64,000 bases of DNA from an uncultured Muribaculaceae bacterium (GCA_944321865.1 CALUMZ010000006.1:1-64000), one strand, 5' to 3'; positions 45,902 through 57,826 are shown, numbered from the stretch's first letter. The notes: generated by a model not told the origin, from the sequence alone. Made by a program: numbers and translations.

Positions 45902-48049
45902 ATGAAACGCCTTACATTACTTATGCTACCATTGATGATGACATGTTGCACATCAAATCGGGGCGCCGATATACGCGCCCTCACAGTTGACGACATTGCG
46001 GTGACGGTGACACCGCAGGAGAACCGTGAATATTCCTATACCGACAAGAAATCGGGGTATTGGTACGGTCGTACCCACCAAGACCATTTCGACGATTGGT
46101 TTGCCGGGTGGAACATTGCCACGCGCCGCATATTTTCGGATTACACCCTTGCCGTTGACGGCACACCGCTTTCACGAAAAGATGCCCGTAAAACAACCGT
46201 GTCGCCCGACTGCCTGACGCGTCGTTGGGACAACGCCCGGGAACGGCTGCAAATGGTTGACAACAAAGAAATTCTAAGCATCGCCATCGACAGTGTTGCA
46301 GGCGACAGCATTGCAATCGCATTGGATGAAACATTACTGAAAAATCCGGTGTTACAAGCCGGTGCACTATGTTTCACACCTGTCGAAGTCGATAGCAATA
46401 TCATAAAAGTAGCACCTGCGACACCCCAACCGGTAACGTTTGACGGCCGTTGGCTCAAGACTCCGGCAGCTGCCTGCGGCTTCTTGATTGCCTACGGCAG
46501 CGAGGCACGTTGCGACTCGTTGATAGCAGAGTTCAGGCAAGATGGCAAGCAATTGTTGGAGGCTCGCAAAGAACGAATGAACTCGTTGCTTGCACACAAC
46601 ACCCCGCTGCACAGCAACCTGCCCGAGGTTGACCAATCATTGGCATGGATTACGCTAACTATGGATCAACTAATCACACGCCAACAGGGACGCGGCATAT
46701 ATGCCGGGCTGCCGTGGTTCAACACCTACTGGGGGCGCGACATGTTCATTGCCTTGCCGGGGGCGGCTCTCGTCACGGGGCAGTTTGATTGCGCCGAAGA
46801 GATTCTAAAAGACTTTGCGCGGCTGCAAGACTGTGACACGGCATCGGCGACCTACGGCCGCATTCCCAACCTTGCAACCCCCGACAGCATAATCTACAAT
46901 ACTGCCGACGGCACCCCGCGCTACGCCATCGAAGCATGGGAATTAATGCAATACACCGGCGACAGGCAATTCCTTGCCGAGGTCTACCCGGCAATTGTCC
47001 GTAGCATCGACCAGTGTATTGCCACGCAAATCGACGACAAAGGCTACTTGATGCATGCCGATGCCGACACTTGGATGGACGTAAAACGCAATGGTGTTCC
47101 CGGCTCGCCGCGCGGCAACCGTGCCAACGACATACAATACTTGTGGTACTGCCAATTGAATGCAGGGATAGAAATGGCCCGATTGATGAACGACCCGGCC
47201 CACGCCAATCAATGGCAAGCCGTGGCCGAATCGCTTAAGACCAACTTCGAGCGCGACTATTGCGACAAAGAGAACATTCTCATATACGACCACCTGAATG
47301 CCGACGGCACAGCCGACTTGCAGTACCGTCCGAACCAACTCTTTTGCTTCGACCTGATAAACGATGACAACTTCAAGCAACGAGTGACACGACGCGTTTG
47401 GGAAAATCTTGTATACCCTTGGGGCGTGGCATCGCTCGAACAACACGACCCTCAGTTTCACCCGCAACATGAAAACTGGGACAAATACCATAAAGATGAT
47501 GCTTATCACAACGGAACCGTGTGGCTGTGGAACAATGGCATTGCCATGCAGCGCATGATAGAATACGGACAAGTGGAAACTGCATGGAAACTGTTTTGCA
47601 ACATGAACCGGCAAGCCCTGCGCGAAGGGGCTGTGGGCAGCCTGAGCGAGAATGCCGATGCACACCCGCGCCCGGGCAAGACGTGGGCGGGACGTTCAGG
47701 CACATTCTTGCAGGCATGGAGCAACTCGGAGCAGTTGCGTGTGTGGTATCAGTGCTTCCTTGGCATTCGTCCCGACTTGATGAACGGCATTGTCGTTGTC
47801 GAGCCGCACCTGCCGGCAGCAATCACTTCACTTGAGACTGCCGTGAAAATCGGCAACGGCCGCTTGACTTATATATTCAAGGATGGAAAATTCGACATAC
47901 GGCTGGAAAATGTCGATGCCAAGCTCGTAATCAAGGAACCCGAAACGCCGCAACCTGCCGGCAATGCCATATTCGACGGTGTAGACTTCTGCCGCCCCGA
48001 CACAACCATCGATTTTCCATGTATGAAACAGAGGTATAATAAAAATTAA
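45902..48049 (+). CDS. Amylo-alpha-1,6-glucosidase-like (GDE family) lipoprotein
   Basis: Putative glycoside hydrolase of 715 residues with the (alpha/alpha)6 glycogen-debranching-enzyme C-terminal fold, as in GH133. Residues 1-17 are a lipoprotein signal (LLMLPLMMTCC), so the enzyme is exported. Residues about 20-250 form an N-terminal beta domain. The catalytic part includes GLPWFNTYWGRDMFIALPG, close to the W-GRD motif of debranching enzymes, YAIEAWELMQYTGD, DADTWMDVKRNGVPGSPRGN, YRPNQLFCFDLI and YHNGTVWLWNNG. The family acts on alpha-1,6 branches of glycogen or starch, but exported relatives can act on other alpha-glucans, so substrate is uncertain. It is monocistronic, with its own promoter and terminator, outside any SusC/D cluster. 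Confidence 0.82.
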   Translation: MKRLTLLMLPLMMTCCTSNRGADIRALTVDDIAVTVTPQENREYSYTDKKSGYWYGRTHQDHFDDWFAGWNIATRRIFSDYTLAVDGTPLSRKDARKTTVSPDCLTRRWDNARERLQMVDNKEILSIAIDSVAGDSIAIALDETLLKNPVLQAGALCFTPVEVDSNIIKVAPATPQPVTFDGRWLKTPAAACGFLIAYGSEARCDSLIAEFRQDGKQLLEARKERMNSLLAHNTPLHSNLPEVDQSLAWITLTMDQLITRQQGRGIYAGLPWFNTYWGRDMFIALPGAALVTGQFDCAEEILKDFARLQDCDTASATYGRIPNLATPDSIIYNTADGTPRYAIEAWELMQYTGDRQFLAEVYPAIVRSIDQCIATQIDDKGYLMHADADTWMDVKRNGVPGSPRGNRANDIQYLWYCQLNAGIEMARLMNDPAHANQWQAVAESLKTNFERDYCDKENILIYDHLNADGTADLQYRPNQLFCFDLINDDNFKQRVTRRVWENLVYPWGVASLEQHDPQFHPQHENWDKYHKDDAYHNGTVWLWNNGIAMQRMIEYGQVETAWKLFCNMNRQALREGAVGSLSENADAHPRPGKTWAGRSGTFLQAWSNSEQLRVWYQCFLGIRPDLMNGIVVVEPHLPAAITSLETAVKIGNGRLTYIFKDGKFDIRLENVDAKLVIKEPETPQPAGNAIFDGVDFCRPDTTIDFPCMKQRYNKN

Positions 48050-48079
48050 ACTCAAATCTAATGACCGATTTGGGTTTAA
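48046..48079 (+). terminator. Stem-loop overlapping the glucosidase stop codon
   Basis: TTAAACTCAAAT (48046-48057) pairs with ATTTGGGTTTAA (48068-48079), one T-G pair. The stop codon TAA (48047-48049) lies in the left arm. The sequence CAAATCTAAT...TTTGGGTTTAA recurs at 61542-61567, also next to a stop codon. Confidence 0.45.
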
Positions 48080-48121
48080 TATGCAAACGATAGGGGCAAT
48101 AGCAGCAAATTAGTGGACATT

Positions 48122-48346
48122 GAGGGTGTATCAAAATGCGATTTTTTTAGGTGTAGAGACGTGGCGTGCCGCGTCTCGATAACATTAATGATATAAGATG
48201 CTTAATATCAAATAGTTTGTCAACCCGGTTGTAGAGGGTGTATCAAAATAGAAAGAAGGGCTGCGAAGCTGCCCTTTTTAGCATCTTTCATAATTTTGAT
48301 ACACCCTCTACTGCCACATTGGAATGATAATTTTGATACACCCTCT
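48122..48346. mobile_element. Nested short terminal-inverted-repeat element (MITE or IS remnant), outer
   Basis: GAGGGTGTATCAAAAT at 48122-48137 faces ATTTTGATACACCCTC at 48330-48345. The pair encloses the perfect inner element below, suggesting an element inserted into another. A related, one-mismatch right end, ATTTTGATACACACTC, lies at 48620-48635. No transposase remains. A copy of the dispersed palindrome from 57-76 lies inside at 48153-48172. Confidence 0.6.
48231..48311. mobile_element. 81-bp element with perfect 19-bp terminal inverted repeats
   Basis: GTAGAGGGTGTATCAAAAT (48231-48249) and ATTTTGATACACCCTCTAC (48293-48311) are exact inverted copies. The 43-base core holds AGGGC...GCCCT followed by TTTTTA, a terminator-like hairpin. 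Size and structure fit a non-autonomous miniature element. I cannot assign the parent IS family. Confidence 0.68.
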
Positions 48347-48406
48347 GAACAGCCTCTCCGAGTCTGCACTCGGCTTAACCTTCGGAAAGACAAGCACATA
48401 TACAAG

Positions 48407-48462
48407 CGGCTTCGGAGATGTCGAACTTAAACTGTTGCATTAGTTCGGCATCTCCGAAGCCG
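48407..48462. repeat. 21-bp long hairpin in the repeat patch
   Basis: 48407-48427 (starting CGGCTTCGGAGATG) pairs with 48442-48462 (ending CATCTCCGAAGCCG) over 21 positions with one G-T pair and a 14-base loop. Neighbouring CCGAG/CTCGG forms a smaller hairpin. Downstream, AAAGAGAGGCCG at 48470-48481 matches the start of the PUL terminator at 117-128. Nothing codes between 48463 and 48689. Confidence 0.6.
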
Positions 48463-48689
48463 TATTTCAAAGAGAGGCCGGGTACCGCGGGTTTCGTTCG
48501 CTAATCGCTCACTCCACGTGTGGTTAAGCATAGTATTTCCTCTCCGAGGCAACAAACCGACACAAACCTATCCCCTTCTTTGCAGTTATAAAACGTAAGC
48601 AAAGTTTGCCTTACTTGTTATTTTGATACACACTCTCAAGATTAAATTTATGTGACATAACAGCACAACACCAGCCGAATACACTTTCT

Positions 48690-49421
48690 TTATATCACAA
48701 ACGCGACCTCTTTGAAAGCATAACTCCCTGTCGAGCCGTCGGAATGCCTCAACACAAGCATACCCGTCGGAAGCACATCGGCAATGGCAGCGTCAACATA
48801 TTCCCCCGATGGCAACAAAAAGCGGTGCTCCAACCCATCATTACGATACAACGCCGACAAATACCTGTCGTGCAGGGCGGTATTTCCACTTGCCTCAAGC
48901 GATAGCACTGCCGCTTCTATACGACTGCACACATCGCGCAAAGCCTGCTCAAGCTCCACCTCTCTGCCTGTTATCTGTCTAAGCGACACGGGATTAGGTG
49001 CATCGCTACAAAATTCAATCTGGTTAATATTTATACCTGCTCCTATTATCGTATGGTTAATGCTGTTGCCGCATAACGAATGTTCTATGAGTATGCCGCA
49101 AATTTTTTTATCCGCATGATATATGTCATTTGGCCATTTGATAGAAAACCCATCGGCATACTGCGACAAAAAATCCACAATTGCAAGTGATGCAGCCTCA
49201 CTTATAAAAAACTGCCCGGCAGGAGCCACCGGAAGTTTTTTAATCAACAGCGAAAACGTAAGGTTTTTACCCGGCTCTGATTCCCATGAATTTCCGCGCT
49301 GCCCGCGGCCGGCCGATTGATTATGGGTATAAACTACCGTGCCCGATGGCAACATCGATGCCATACGGGCAAGGTAGGTATTTGTAGATGCAGTTTCGCG
49401 AATATTGATGTATCGTGCCAT
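48690..49421 (-). CDS. birA: Biotin--[acetyl-CoA-carboxylase] ligase
   Basis: Cytoplasmic enzyme that activates biotin as biotinyl-AMP and attaches it to biotin carrier protein. The 243-residue product has the lipoate/biotin ligase fold: ETASTNTYLARM at the N-terminus, the biotin/ATP loop QSAGRGQRGNSWESEPGKNL, the catalytic-region FSIKWPNDIYHADKKICGIL and GAGININ, and a small C-terminal SH3-like domain. It lacks the N-terminal DNA-binding HTH of Escherichia coli BirA, so it is a monofunctional (class I) ligase with no repressor role. Last gene of the pyrG operon; only 1 bp separates it from tsaE. Confidence 0.95.
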   Translation of the reverse strand: MARYINIRETASTNTYLARMASMLPSGTVVYTHNQSAGRGQRGNSWESEPGKNLTFSLLIKKLPVAPAGQFFISEAASLAIVDFLSQYADGFSIKWPNDIYHADKKICGILIEHSLCGNSINHTIIGAGININQIEFCSDAPNPVSLRQITGREVELEQALRDVCSRIEAAVLSLEASGNTALHDRYLSALYRNDGLEHRFLLPSGEYVDAAIADVLPTGMLVLRHSDGSTGSYAFKEVAFVI

Positions 49422-49422
49422 G

Positions 49423-49866
49423 TCAATCTTCGGGAAACTCCATAGTCAACGTTCGTGCATGGTCATCGGGCGACTCCGTTATTTTCACCATCACGGTGTC
49501 GTCGGGCAACAGGTTCTCTATGCGCTCGGGCCACTCTATAAGGCACACGGCACCGCTGTCGAAATAGTCCTCGGTGCCTATGTCCTCGGCCTCGCGTTCA
49601 TCTTCAAGGCGGTAACAGTCAAAGTGATAAATCAACTCGGCTGTTGTATCGCTGCGGTATTCATTTATTATCGAGAACGACGGAGAATTGGTTACATCAT
49701 CCTCCACACCAAGTTCACGGCACAGAGCACTGATAAAGGTGGTCTTGCCGGCACCCATCTCCCCATAAAATGCAAATACGGTATAATCGCCCATCTCAGC
49801 GGCAAATTCCCGTGCCGCATTCCCAAGTGCATCAAGAGTCGGGATTTCTATAACTTTGGTTTTCAT
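49423..49866 (-). CDS. tsaE: tRNA threonylcarbamoyladenosine synthesis protein TsaE
   Basis: Small P-loop ATPase of 147 residues that works with TsaB, TsaC/C2 and TsaD to make the t6A modification at position 37 of ANN-decoding tRNAs. It shows the Walker [20 protein letters not shown], followed by [22 protein letters not shown] and [15 protein letters not shown]. Length and motif spacing are normal. It lies 35 bp after dapL and 1 bp before birA. Confidence 0.95.
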   Translation of the reverse strand: MKTKVIEIPTLDALGNAAREFAAEMGDYTVFAFYGEMGAGKTTFISALCRELGVEDDVTNSPSFSIINEYRSDTTAELIYHFDCYRLEDEREAEDIGTEDYFDSGAVCLIEWPERIENLLPDDTVMVKITESPDDHARTLTMEFPED

Positions 49867-49901
49867 AATGTTTCTCGTTTTTTACTCCGACGATATTTTT
49901 A

Positions 49902-51134
49902 TTATAATTGCCAGTTGCGAATGCGCTCCATTGCCTCGGCTGTATCTTCGTGGCGACCGAAAGCCGTCAGGCGGAAGTAGCCCTCGCCGCTCGGACCGAA
50001 TCCCACGCCCGGCGTACCGACAACATTGACTTCACCAAGCAAGCGGTCGAAAAATTCCCACGAACCTATGCCATCGGGAGTCTTCAACCAAATATACGGA
50101 GCATCCACGCCACCATAAACGGTGAAACCGGTAGCTTCAAGTCCGGCCTTCATCATGCGGGCATTTTCCTTGTAATAGTTGATAGTCTCAATCACCTGAC
50201 TGCGGCCCTCGGGGGTATATATTGCAGCCGCACCACGCTGGGTGATGTAGCTTGCCCCGTTGAACTTGGTGCACTGGCGGCGGTTCCACAGCCCGTTGAG
50301 CTGCACCTGCCGTCCGTCGGCAGTAGTCGCAGTCACTTCCATTGGCACCACGGTGTAACCGCAACGCACGCCGGTGAACCCGGCAGTCTTCGAGAAACTG
50401 CGAATCTCTATTGCAACTTTGCGGGCACCTTCAATTTCATATATAGAATGCGGCACCTCGTCGCGACTGATAAATGCTTCGTAGGCAGCATCAAAAATAA
50501 TCAACGAATTGTGTGCAAGCGCATAATCCACCCACTTTTTCAATTGCGCACGTGTCAATGTGGTGCCGGTGGGGTTATTCGGATAGCACAAGTAGATAAT
50601 GTCCACTTGTCCCTCGGGCAGCGCGGGGTCAAAATTATTCTCGGCCGTACATGGGAAATATGTAACATTGCTCCACTTGCCATCGGCCAGCATGTCGCCG
50701 GCGCGGCCGCACATCACGTTGCTGTCGATGTATACGGGATAAACAGGGTCGGTTACGCCCATGCTGTTGCCCCACTGCAATATTTCACCTATGTTGCCGG
50801 TGTCGCTTTTTGCACCGTCGCTCACAAACACCTCATTGACGCTCAACTTCACGCCGCGTGGCTCGAAGTCATGCTTGATTATCGCCTCACGCAAGAAGTC
50901 ATAGCCCTGTTCGGGGCCATAACCGTAGAATGTCTCCGACCGTGAAAGGTCATCGACGGCCCGGTGCATAGCCTCGATGCTTGCGGCAGGCAGCGGACGA
51001 GTGACGTCACCGATGCCGAGGCGTATTATTTTTTTGTCGGGATTCTCCGAGCGGTATTTTTCAATCCTCTTTGCTATGTCGGCAAAGAGGTAATTGCTTT
51101 TCAATTTCAGAAAATGTTCATTAACTAAAGCCAT
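49902..51134 (-). CDS. dapL: LL-diaminopimelate aminotransferase
   Basis: PLP enzyme converting tetrahydrodipicolinate directly to LL-diaminopimelate, the short route to lysine and peptidoglycan precursors. The 410-residue product begins with [20 protein letters not shown] and has [51 protein letters not shown] and the PLP-lysine block [20 protein letters not shown]. These distinguish DapL from ordinary aspartate aminotransferases. It lies 41 bp after yidC in the pyrG-yidC-dapL-tsaE-birA run. Confidence 0.95.
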   Translation of the reverse strand: MALVNEHFLKLKSNYLFADIAKRIEKYRSENPDKKIIRLGIGDVTRPLPAASIEAMHRAVDDLSRSETFYGYGPEQGYDFLREAIIKHDFEPRGVKLSVNEVFVSDGAKSDTGNIGEILQWGNSMGVTDPVYPVYIDSNVMCGRAGDMLADGKWSNVTYFPCTAENNFDPALPEGQVDIIYLCYPNNPTGTTLTRAQLKKWVDYALAHNSLIIFDAAYEAFISRDEVPHSIYEIEGARKVAIEIRSFSKTAGFTGVRCGYTVVPMEVTATTADGRQVQLNGLWNRRQCTKFNGASYITQRGAAAIYTPEGRSQVIETINYYKENARMMKAGLEATGFTVYGGVDAPYIWLKTPDGIGSWEFFDRLLGEVNVVGTPGVGFGPSGEGYFRLTAFGRHEDTAEAMERIRNWQL

Positions 51135-51175
51135 CTTTCCAATATCGTTTTTTCTAATTCGATTATATGTAATTA

Positions 51176-53314
51176 TTAATGACGTCCCTTGCCGTTATTG
51201 TTCTTGCGGCGTTGCTGCTCGGCAAGCATGGCTTGCTGCTGGCGTTGTGCTTCCTCAAGCCGTGCCATGAAACCGCTCTTTTTCTTCGGCTTCTTGGCAT
51301 TCTCGGCCATCATGGCACGCATCTTCGATTCGCTCACGAAGTGGCGGTAGGCATACGTCTGCATGATAGTGATAAGCAACGAAACAAAGTAGTAGTAACT
51401 CAATCCGGCCGCATAATTATTAAAGAACACGAGGAACATGATGGGCATCAAGTAAGCCATCATCTTCATGCCCGGCATCGACTGCCCGCCGGCTTGGTTC
51501 TGCATGTTGATGCGCGTATATATCACATTGGTCACGGTCATCAGCAAGCAGAAAAGGCTGATGTGGTTACCGAAGTAATTGGTTATGAACGGTATCTGTG
51601 CGTCCCAACTCACAATGGCATCGGGAGCCGAGAGGTCCTTCACCCACAAGAACGATTGCCCGCGCAGCTCGATGCACGATGGGAAGAATGTGAACATCGC
51701 AATCAGTATGGGGAATTGTAACAACATCGGCAGGCAGCCGCCCATGGGGTTGGCCCCGGCTTGACGATACAATTCCATCATCTTTTGCTGCTTCTGCATG
51801 GCCTGCTCCTTGTCGGGATATTTCTCGTTGAGCTTTTTTATGTCGGGGGCAAGGAATCGCATCCGCGCTTGCGACTTGTAGCTCTTGTGAGCCAACGGCC
51901 ACAGAATCAACTTAATGAGAATAGTCATTATCAAGATAATGATACCATAACTCGGTATAAAGCTGCCAAGGAAGTTGAACACCGGAATGATGAAGCCCGT
52001 GTTAATCCACCTGAACAGCGGCCAGCCGAGCGGGATAACCTTGGTGAGGTGCAAATCCTCGTCGGGAGAAATCTTCTCGTCGTATGACGACAGCAGCGGA
52101 TAAAGGTTCGGGCCAAAGTAGAAGTTGAAACTTGCCGGCATGGGGTTTGCCGAATTGTAATCGAGCGAACTTTCCATGCTCATCGACTTGAGGAAATCAC
52201 GATTGTCGATATTCTCGGTAGGAATAACGCGACTTTCGAGCTTTCCGCCGTTGAAATAAGTCTTACATATCAATATGCTTGAAAAGAATTGGTTCTTGAA
52301 ACCCACCCATTTCAATTTGTCGGGCATCTGTTCGTCATCATCGCCTGTTTCGCTGAGGTAATCCACATCTCCACCGGCATATTTGTAATACAATGCGCTG
52401 TTGCGCTCCTCAAACATGCGTCCGGCCTCGTGGCGCGACATCTTCTGGCTCCACGCAAAATCAAGATTTGGAATATTGGCAGGAATCACCTTGTCCATCT
52501 GCTCCTGCAACACATCCATCTCCACGTCGTAGCGGCCAGCCGGCAACACATAGCGTATGCCAAACTTGCTGCCGCCTCCAAGGTCGAGCTGCATCACCAC
52601 CGTGCTGTCGTTCAATTGCATCGGCGTGAAGTAGAAGTCCTTGGTGTCGAAACGCTGCGAGTGTGTGTTGAGTATAAAGCTGTAACTGTTGGTCGAAGCG
52701 TCAAACAGCCGCACAGGATTCTTGCCATCTTCATTGAAGTTCTTGTGATCGGCATAATCCTTCAGCGTGACACCCGAAATTTGGCCGCCGCGTGACGATA
52801 GTTCCACGCGCAGCACCTCGTTTTCAAGCACAAGTGTGGAGTCTTTCCCGTTCAGGAAGTTGGCAAAAGTGCCGTTGCGAGTGTAATTGCGTATGGTCTC
52901 CCTCACCTTTGCCACAAGCCGGTTGTGGAATGCCACATTGGCCGTTTTGGGTGCAAGAGCCTCGGCGAGGCTTCCGGTCGACCCGCCGTCGAGCGTGATT
53001 TCGCCCGACAATTCGCCGCCGTCAAGCGTCACGGTAACGCCGCCGCTTGAAAGAGTGTAAACTGCCTCGTCGCCTTCGCCGACAGCCACTCCGAACTGTT
53101 GAACCGTGGTTTTCAATGTTGCAATCTCGGCCGCGGTCACCGTGTCGGTCACACCAAGGGCGGTATCGGCATCGCGCATCGCTGCATCTTCGGCGGCTTG
53201 CTCGATTGCGGCACGGCGTTGTGCAAGTTCGGCCTCCGACGGCTGGTTGAGCCACATGAAGCCGAATATCACCGCACCCATCAGCAACATTCCTATAATC
53301 GCGTTCTTGTCCAT
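51176..53314 (-). CDS. yidC: Membrane protein insertase YidC
   Basis: Inner-membrane insertase of 712 residues that integrates and folds membrane proteins with or without Sec. Layout: N-terminal membrane helix ([20 protein letters not shown]), a large periplasmic domain (about 60-400) with beta-supersandwich features, then the five-helix 60KD_IMP core with [19 protein letters not shown], the hydrophilic hairpin [20 protein letters not shown], the conserved [19 protein letters not shown], and QTYAYRHFV near the end. The C-terminus is basic and Gln-rich ([17 protein letters not shown]), as often in Bacteroidetes. It lies 34 bp downstream of pyrG. Confidence 0.96.
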   Translation of the reverse strand: MDKNAIIGMLLMGAVIFGFMWLNQPSEAELAQRRAAIEQAAEDAAMRDADTALGVTDTVTAAEIATLKTTVQQFGVAVGEGDEAVYTLSSGGVTVTLDGGELSGEITLDGGSTGSLAEALAPKTANVAFHNRLVAKVRETIRNYTRNGTFANFLNGKDSTLVLENEVLRVELSSRGGQISGVTLKDYADHKNFNEDGKNPVRLFDASTNSYSFILNTHSQRFDTKDFYFTPMQLNDSTVVMQLDLGGGSKFGIRYVLPAGRYDVEMDVLQEQMDKVIPANIPNLDFAWSQKMSRHEAGRMFEERNSALYYKYAGGDVDYLSETGDDDEQMPDKLKWVGFKNQFFSSILICKTYFNGGKLESRVIPTENIDNRDFLKSMSMESSLDYNSANPMPASFNFYFGPNLYPLLSSYDEKISPDEDLHLTKVIPLGWPLFRWINTGFIIPVFNFLGSFIPSYGIIILIMTILIKLILWPLAHKSYKSQARMRFLAPDIKKLNEKYPDKEQAMQKQQKMMELYRQAGANPMGGCLPMLLQFPILIAMFTFFPSCIELRGQSFLWVKDLSAPDAIVSWDAQIPFITNYFGNHISLFCLLMTVTNVIYTRINMQNQAGGQSMPGMKMMAYLMPIMFLVFFNNYAAGLSYYYFVSLLITIMQTYAYRHFVSESKMRAMMAENAKKPKKKSGFMARLEEAQRQQQAMLAEQQRRKNNNGKGRH

Positions 53315-53348
53315 TTATTCGCTGTTTTTTTGTAATTCTTCTTTGTTT

Positions 53349-55022
<1,674 letters not shown>

Positions 55023-55147
55023 TTACCCACCTATCAACTCGTAAAAATCAATAATGCCGTAATAATAACCCCGATTTCGCCATTTCAGACAAGCCGCCTC
55101 CACCCCCTGCACGGCAGCCACAAACGCCAGATGCTTAAAAAATTATA

Positions 55148-55179
55148 TTTGCTCAATATAATAAATATTCGTAACTTTG
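55148..55179 (+). promoter_or_regulatory. Promoter of the DEAD-box helicase gene
   Basis: TTTG (55148-55151), 20-bp spacer, TAACTTTG (55172-55179): perfect consensus. The 5' leader would be about 78 bases, unusually long for this window, with GC-rich segments that could fold; cold-shock-type control by its leader is a possibility. Confidence 0.75.
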
Positions 55180-55263
55180 CACCCCCGAAAGGCTCGGCTT
55201 GTGCGCACCGCAAGCACATTTCGACGAGACACACGGCTTGTTACACACGATTAAGATTACAAT

Positions 55264-57132
55264 ATGACATTTGAAGAATTAGGCGTCCGCGAGGATCTTT
55301 TGAAAGCCATAACGGAATTGGGATACGAAAACCCGATGCCCGTACAGGAAAAAGTTATTCCACATTTATTAAATGAAGACAACGACGTTGTAGCCCTTGC
55401 ACAAACAGGGACCGGCAAGACTGCTGCATTCGGCTTGCCCGTATTGCAACGCATCGATGTGAGCCGTAAAGTGCCGCAAGCATTGATAATATCCCCCACA
55501 CGAGAATTATGCCTGCAAATCGGCGGAGACCTTGCCGACTATTCCAAATATATCAACGGGCTGAAGGTGTTGCCGGTATACGGCGGTTCGAGCATCGAAA
55601 GCCAAATACGCTCGCTGCGCAACGGAGTGCAAATAATCGTTGCCACCCCCGGGCGGCTGCTCGACCTGATAAAGCGCGGCACAGTCGACCTGCAAAACGT
55701 GCACACGGTGATACTTGACGAAGCCGACGAGATGCTCAACATGGGCTTCGTCGACGACATCAACGACATCCTTACCCACGTGCCCGAGCAGCGCAAGATG
55801 CTTATGTTCTCGGCAACAATGCCGCCCGAGATAGCAAAAATAGCGGCACGCTTCATGCACAACCCCGAAGAATATGTGATAGGCACCCGTAACGAGGGAG
55901 CCGAAAACGTGCGACACATATATTATCTCGTACACGCACGCGACAAATATCTTGCATTGAAACGTATTGCCGACTACAATCCAAGCATATACGGAATAAT
56001 ATTCTGCCGCACACGCCGCGAGACTCAAGAAATTGCCGACAAGTTGATTGTCGACGGATATAATGCCGACTCGCTCCACGGCGACCTGTCGCAAGCCCAA
56101 CGTGATGCCGTAATGAAAAAATTCCGCGAACGCAACCTGCAACTGCTCGTTGCAACCGATGTGGCGGCACGCGGCCTCGACGTGAGCGACCTGACCCATG
56201 TCATCAATTACGGGCTGCCCGACGATGTTGCAACGTATACCCACCGAAGCGGGCGCACCGGACGCGCAGGCAAAACCGGCGTGTCGGTATCGATTGTACA
56301 CTCTCGCGAAAAAAGCAAGATTCGCAGCATTGAAAAACGCATTGGCAAGCAATTCGAGCTAAAAGAAGTTCCCACTCCCGAACGTATCATCGAACGTCAA
56401 CTATACAACCTTGCCGACCGGATTGAAAAAGTAAAAGTCGATGAAGACGTAATCTCGAAATACATTCCGGGCATACAGAAGAAACTCGAATGGCTCTCGG
56501 GCGAAGACCTGATAAAACGTGTTTTGTCGCTCGAATTCAACCGCCTGCTCGACTATTACAAAGACGCTCCGAAACTCGACATCGTCACCGAAAAGAAAAG
56601 CAAGGAGAAAGGCTCGAAGAAACGCTCGGGAAGCGGCGCGGAAATGTCGCAGGAAGAAAAAGACCGCAGAACGGGAGAGCCGGGATACGACCGCGTATAT
56701 ATCAATGTGGGCAAGGCCGACGGATTCTTTGCCTCCGACCTCATATGCCTAATCAACGAGAATGTACACGGGAACCGCGTCGACGTGGGGCGCATCGACC
56801 TGATGCCGGGATATTCGCTATTCGACGTGCGCAAGGGCGAAGGCCAGCGGGTTGCAAGCGCTTTGCGCAACTCCGACTTCTATGGCAAACGCCTTTATAG
56901 CGAAATTGCCGACATCAGCAAAGACTATGCTGCCGAAAACAGGTCCAAGACAGGCGGAAAGCACGCATCAAAGTTTGAAGACCGCAAACGCGACCGCCGC
57001 ACACGCCGCGACAAAGAACGCGGTTTCAAGACTCGCGAAGCCCGCAGCAACCGTGGGAAAAACGCCGAGACAACGGGGAAAAAGAAAGAAACCCACGGCA
57101 ATTATGATAAATTTATAAAGAAAAAGAGATAA
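55264..57132 (+). CDS. DEAD-box RNA helicase with DbpA-type RNA-binding domain
   Basis: ATP-dependent RNA helicase of 622 residues, CsdA/DeaD-like. Helicase motifs: Q motif MPVQEKVIPHLL, I AQTGTGKTAA, Ia PTRELCLQI, II LDEADEML, III SATMPPE, V VATDVAARGLDVSDLTHVI, VI HRSGRTGRAG. Residues about 480-555 (VYINVGKADGFFASDLICLI, then GRIDLMPGYSLFDV) form a DbpA-type RRM-like domain that usually binds rRNA. The last 65 residues are very basic and disordered (RKRDRRTRRDKERGFKTREA), probably nonspecific RNA contacts. A role in ribosome assembly or cold adaptation is inferred. Whether to call it deaD or cshA cannot be decided here. Confidence 0.93.
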   Translation: MTFEELGVREDLLKAITELGYENPMPVQEKVIPHLLNEDNDVVALAQTGTGKTAAFGLPVLQRIDVSRKVPQALIISPTRELCLQIGGDLADYSKYINGLKVLPVYGGSSIESQIRSLRNGVQIIVATPGRLLDLIKRGTVDLQNVHTVILDEADEMLNMGFVDDINDILTHVPEQRKMLMFSATMPPEIAKIAARFMHNPEEYVIGTRNEGAENVRHIYYLVHARDKYLALKRIADYNPSIYGIIFCRTRRETQEIADKLIVDGYNADSLHGDLSQAQRDAVMKKFRERNLQLLVATDVAARGLDVSDLTHVINYGLPDDVATYTHRSGRTGRAGKTGVSVSIVHSREKSKIRSIEKRIGKQFELKEVPTPERIIERQLYNLADRIEKVKVDEDVISKYIPGIQKKLEWLSGEDLIKRVLSLEFNRLLDYYKDAPKLDIVTEKKSKEKGSKKRSGSGAEMSQEEKDRRTGEPGYDRVYINVGKADGFFASDLICLINENVHGNRVDVGRIDLMPGYSLFDVRKGEGQRVASALRNSDFYGKRLYSEIADISKDYAAENRSKTGGKHASKFEDRKRDRRTRRDKERGFKTREARSNRGKNAETTGKKKETHGNYDKFIKKKR

Positions 57133-57172
57133 ACCTCATGTTTATTTCTTAACTTCACGGCTGCAAGAAAAA

Positions 57173-57826
57173 ATGCCCCGCCACATGAAGAAGAATATAA
57201 AATACGCAATAGCCTTGTTGCTTGCCGCTACATCGGCCTTGACGGTAGCGGCACGCGACGTGCGCAGCCTGTTTGCATCCGAAGATAAAGGAGTATTCAT
57301 GTCGCTGCCACAAGACACAAGGCTCGACATGCTCGATTACTATGCAGCAGGGCAGAAGATGAAAATGCAAAACAACTTTGGCGGGCAGGCCGGAATCGAC
57401 ACATTGGCTCACGATTACATGAAGATTAGCACATCGGCAAGCTCAAATGTGGAATTACTGATGGCATCGGCAAAGCGCGACACAGTGATATATGTCATCA
57501 CAACATACCTTTTGCCGACCGCCGACTGCCACATTGCCGTATATGACAAGGAATGGAACGAACTCAAAACCGGGAAATACATAAAACTCCCCGAGATGCA
57601 AGACTTCATACGCATTCCCAAAGGCGACAAGACGAAACGCGACGACGTAGCAAACGAAATCCCATTCCCGACAATGCGCTGCCATTTAGACCCGGCAACA
57701 AAGTCAATAACCATCTCCCCCACCATCGAGGGATACATGACAACCGAAACTCACGATGCCATAAAGGGATATGTCGCAAACAGCATTGCCTACTCCCTGA
57801 AAGGGACAAAATTCAAGAAACAATAG
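57173..57826 (+). CDS. Exported DUF3256-like protein
   Basis: Exported protein of 217 residues (213 from the second ATG, 57185, which gives the tidier signal peptide KNIKYAIALLLAATSALTVAA). The mature part is short strands and helices with VFMSLPQDTRLDMLDYYAAG, then SNVELLMASAKRDTVIYVIT and CHLDPATKSITISPTIEGY. I recall this as the DUF3256 family, widespread in Bacteroidales and of unknown role; the name is from memory. It lies 40 bp after the helicase and converges on the AraC gene. Confidence 0.75.
   Translation: MPRHMKKNIKYAIALLLAATSALTVAARDVRSLFASEDKGVFMSLPQDTRLDMLDYYAAGQKMKMQNNFGGQAGIDTLAHDYMKISTSASSNVELLMASAKRDTVIYVITTYLLPTADCHIAVYDKEWNELKTGKYIKLPEMQDFIRIPKGDKTKRDDVANEIPFPTMRCHLDPATKSITISPTIEGYMTTETHDAIKGYVANSIAYSLKGTKFKKQ

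Noticed and set aside
48050-48689. CRISPR array
   Set aside because: Repeats are inverted pairs of unequal spacing, not evenly spaced direct repeats, and no cas genes are nearby.
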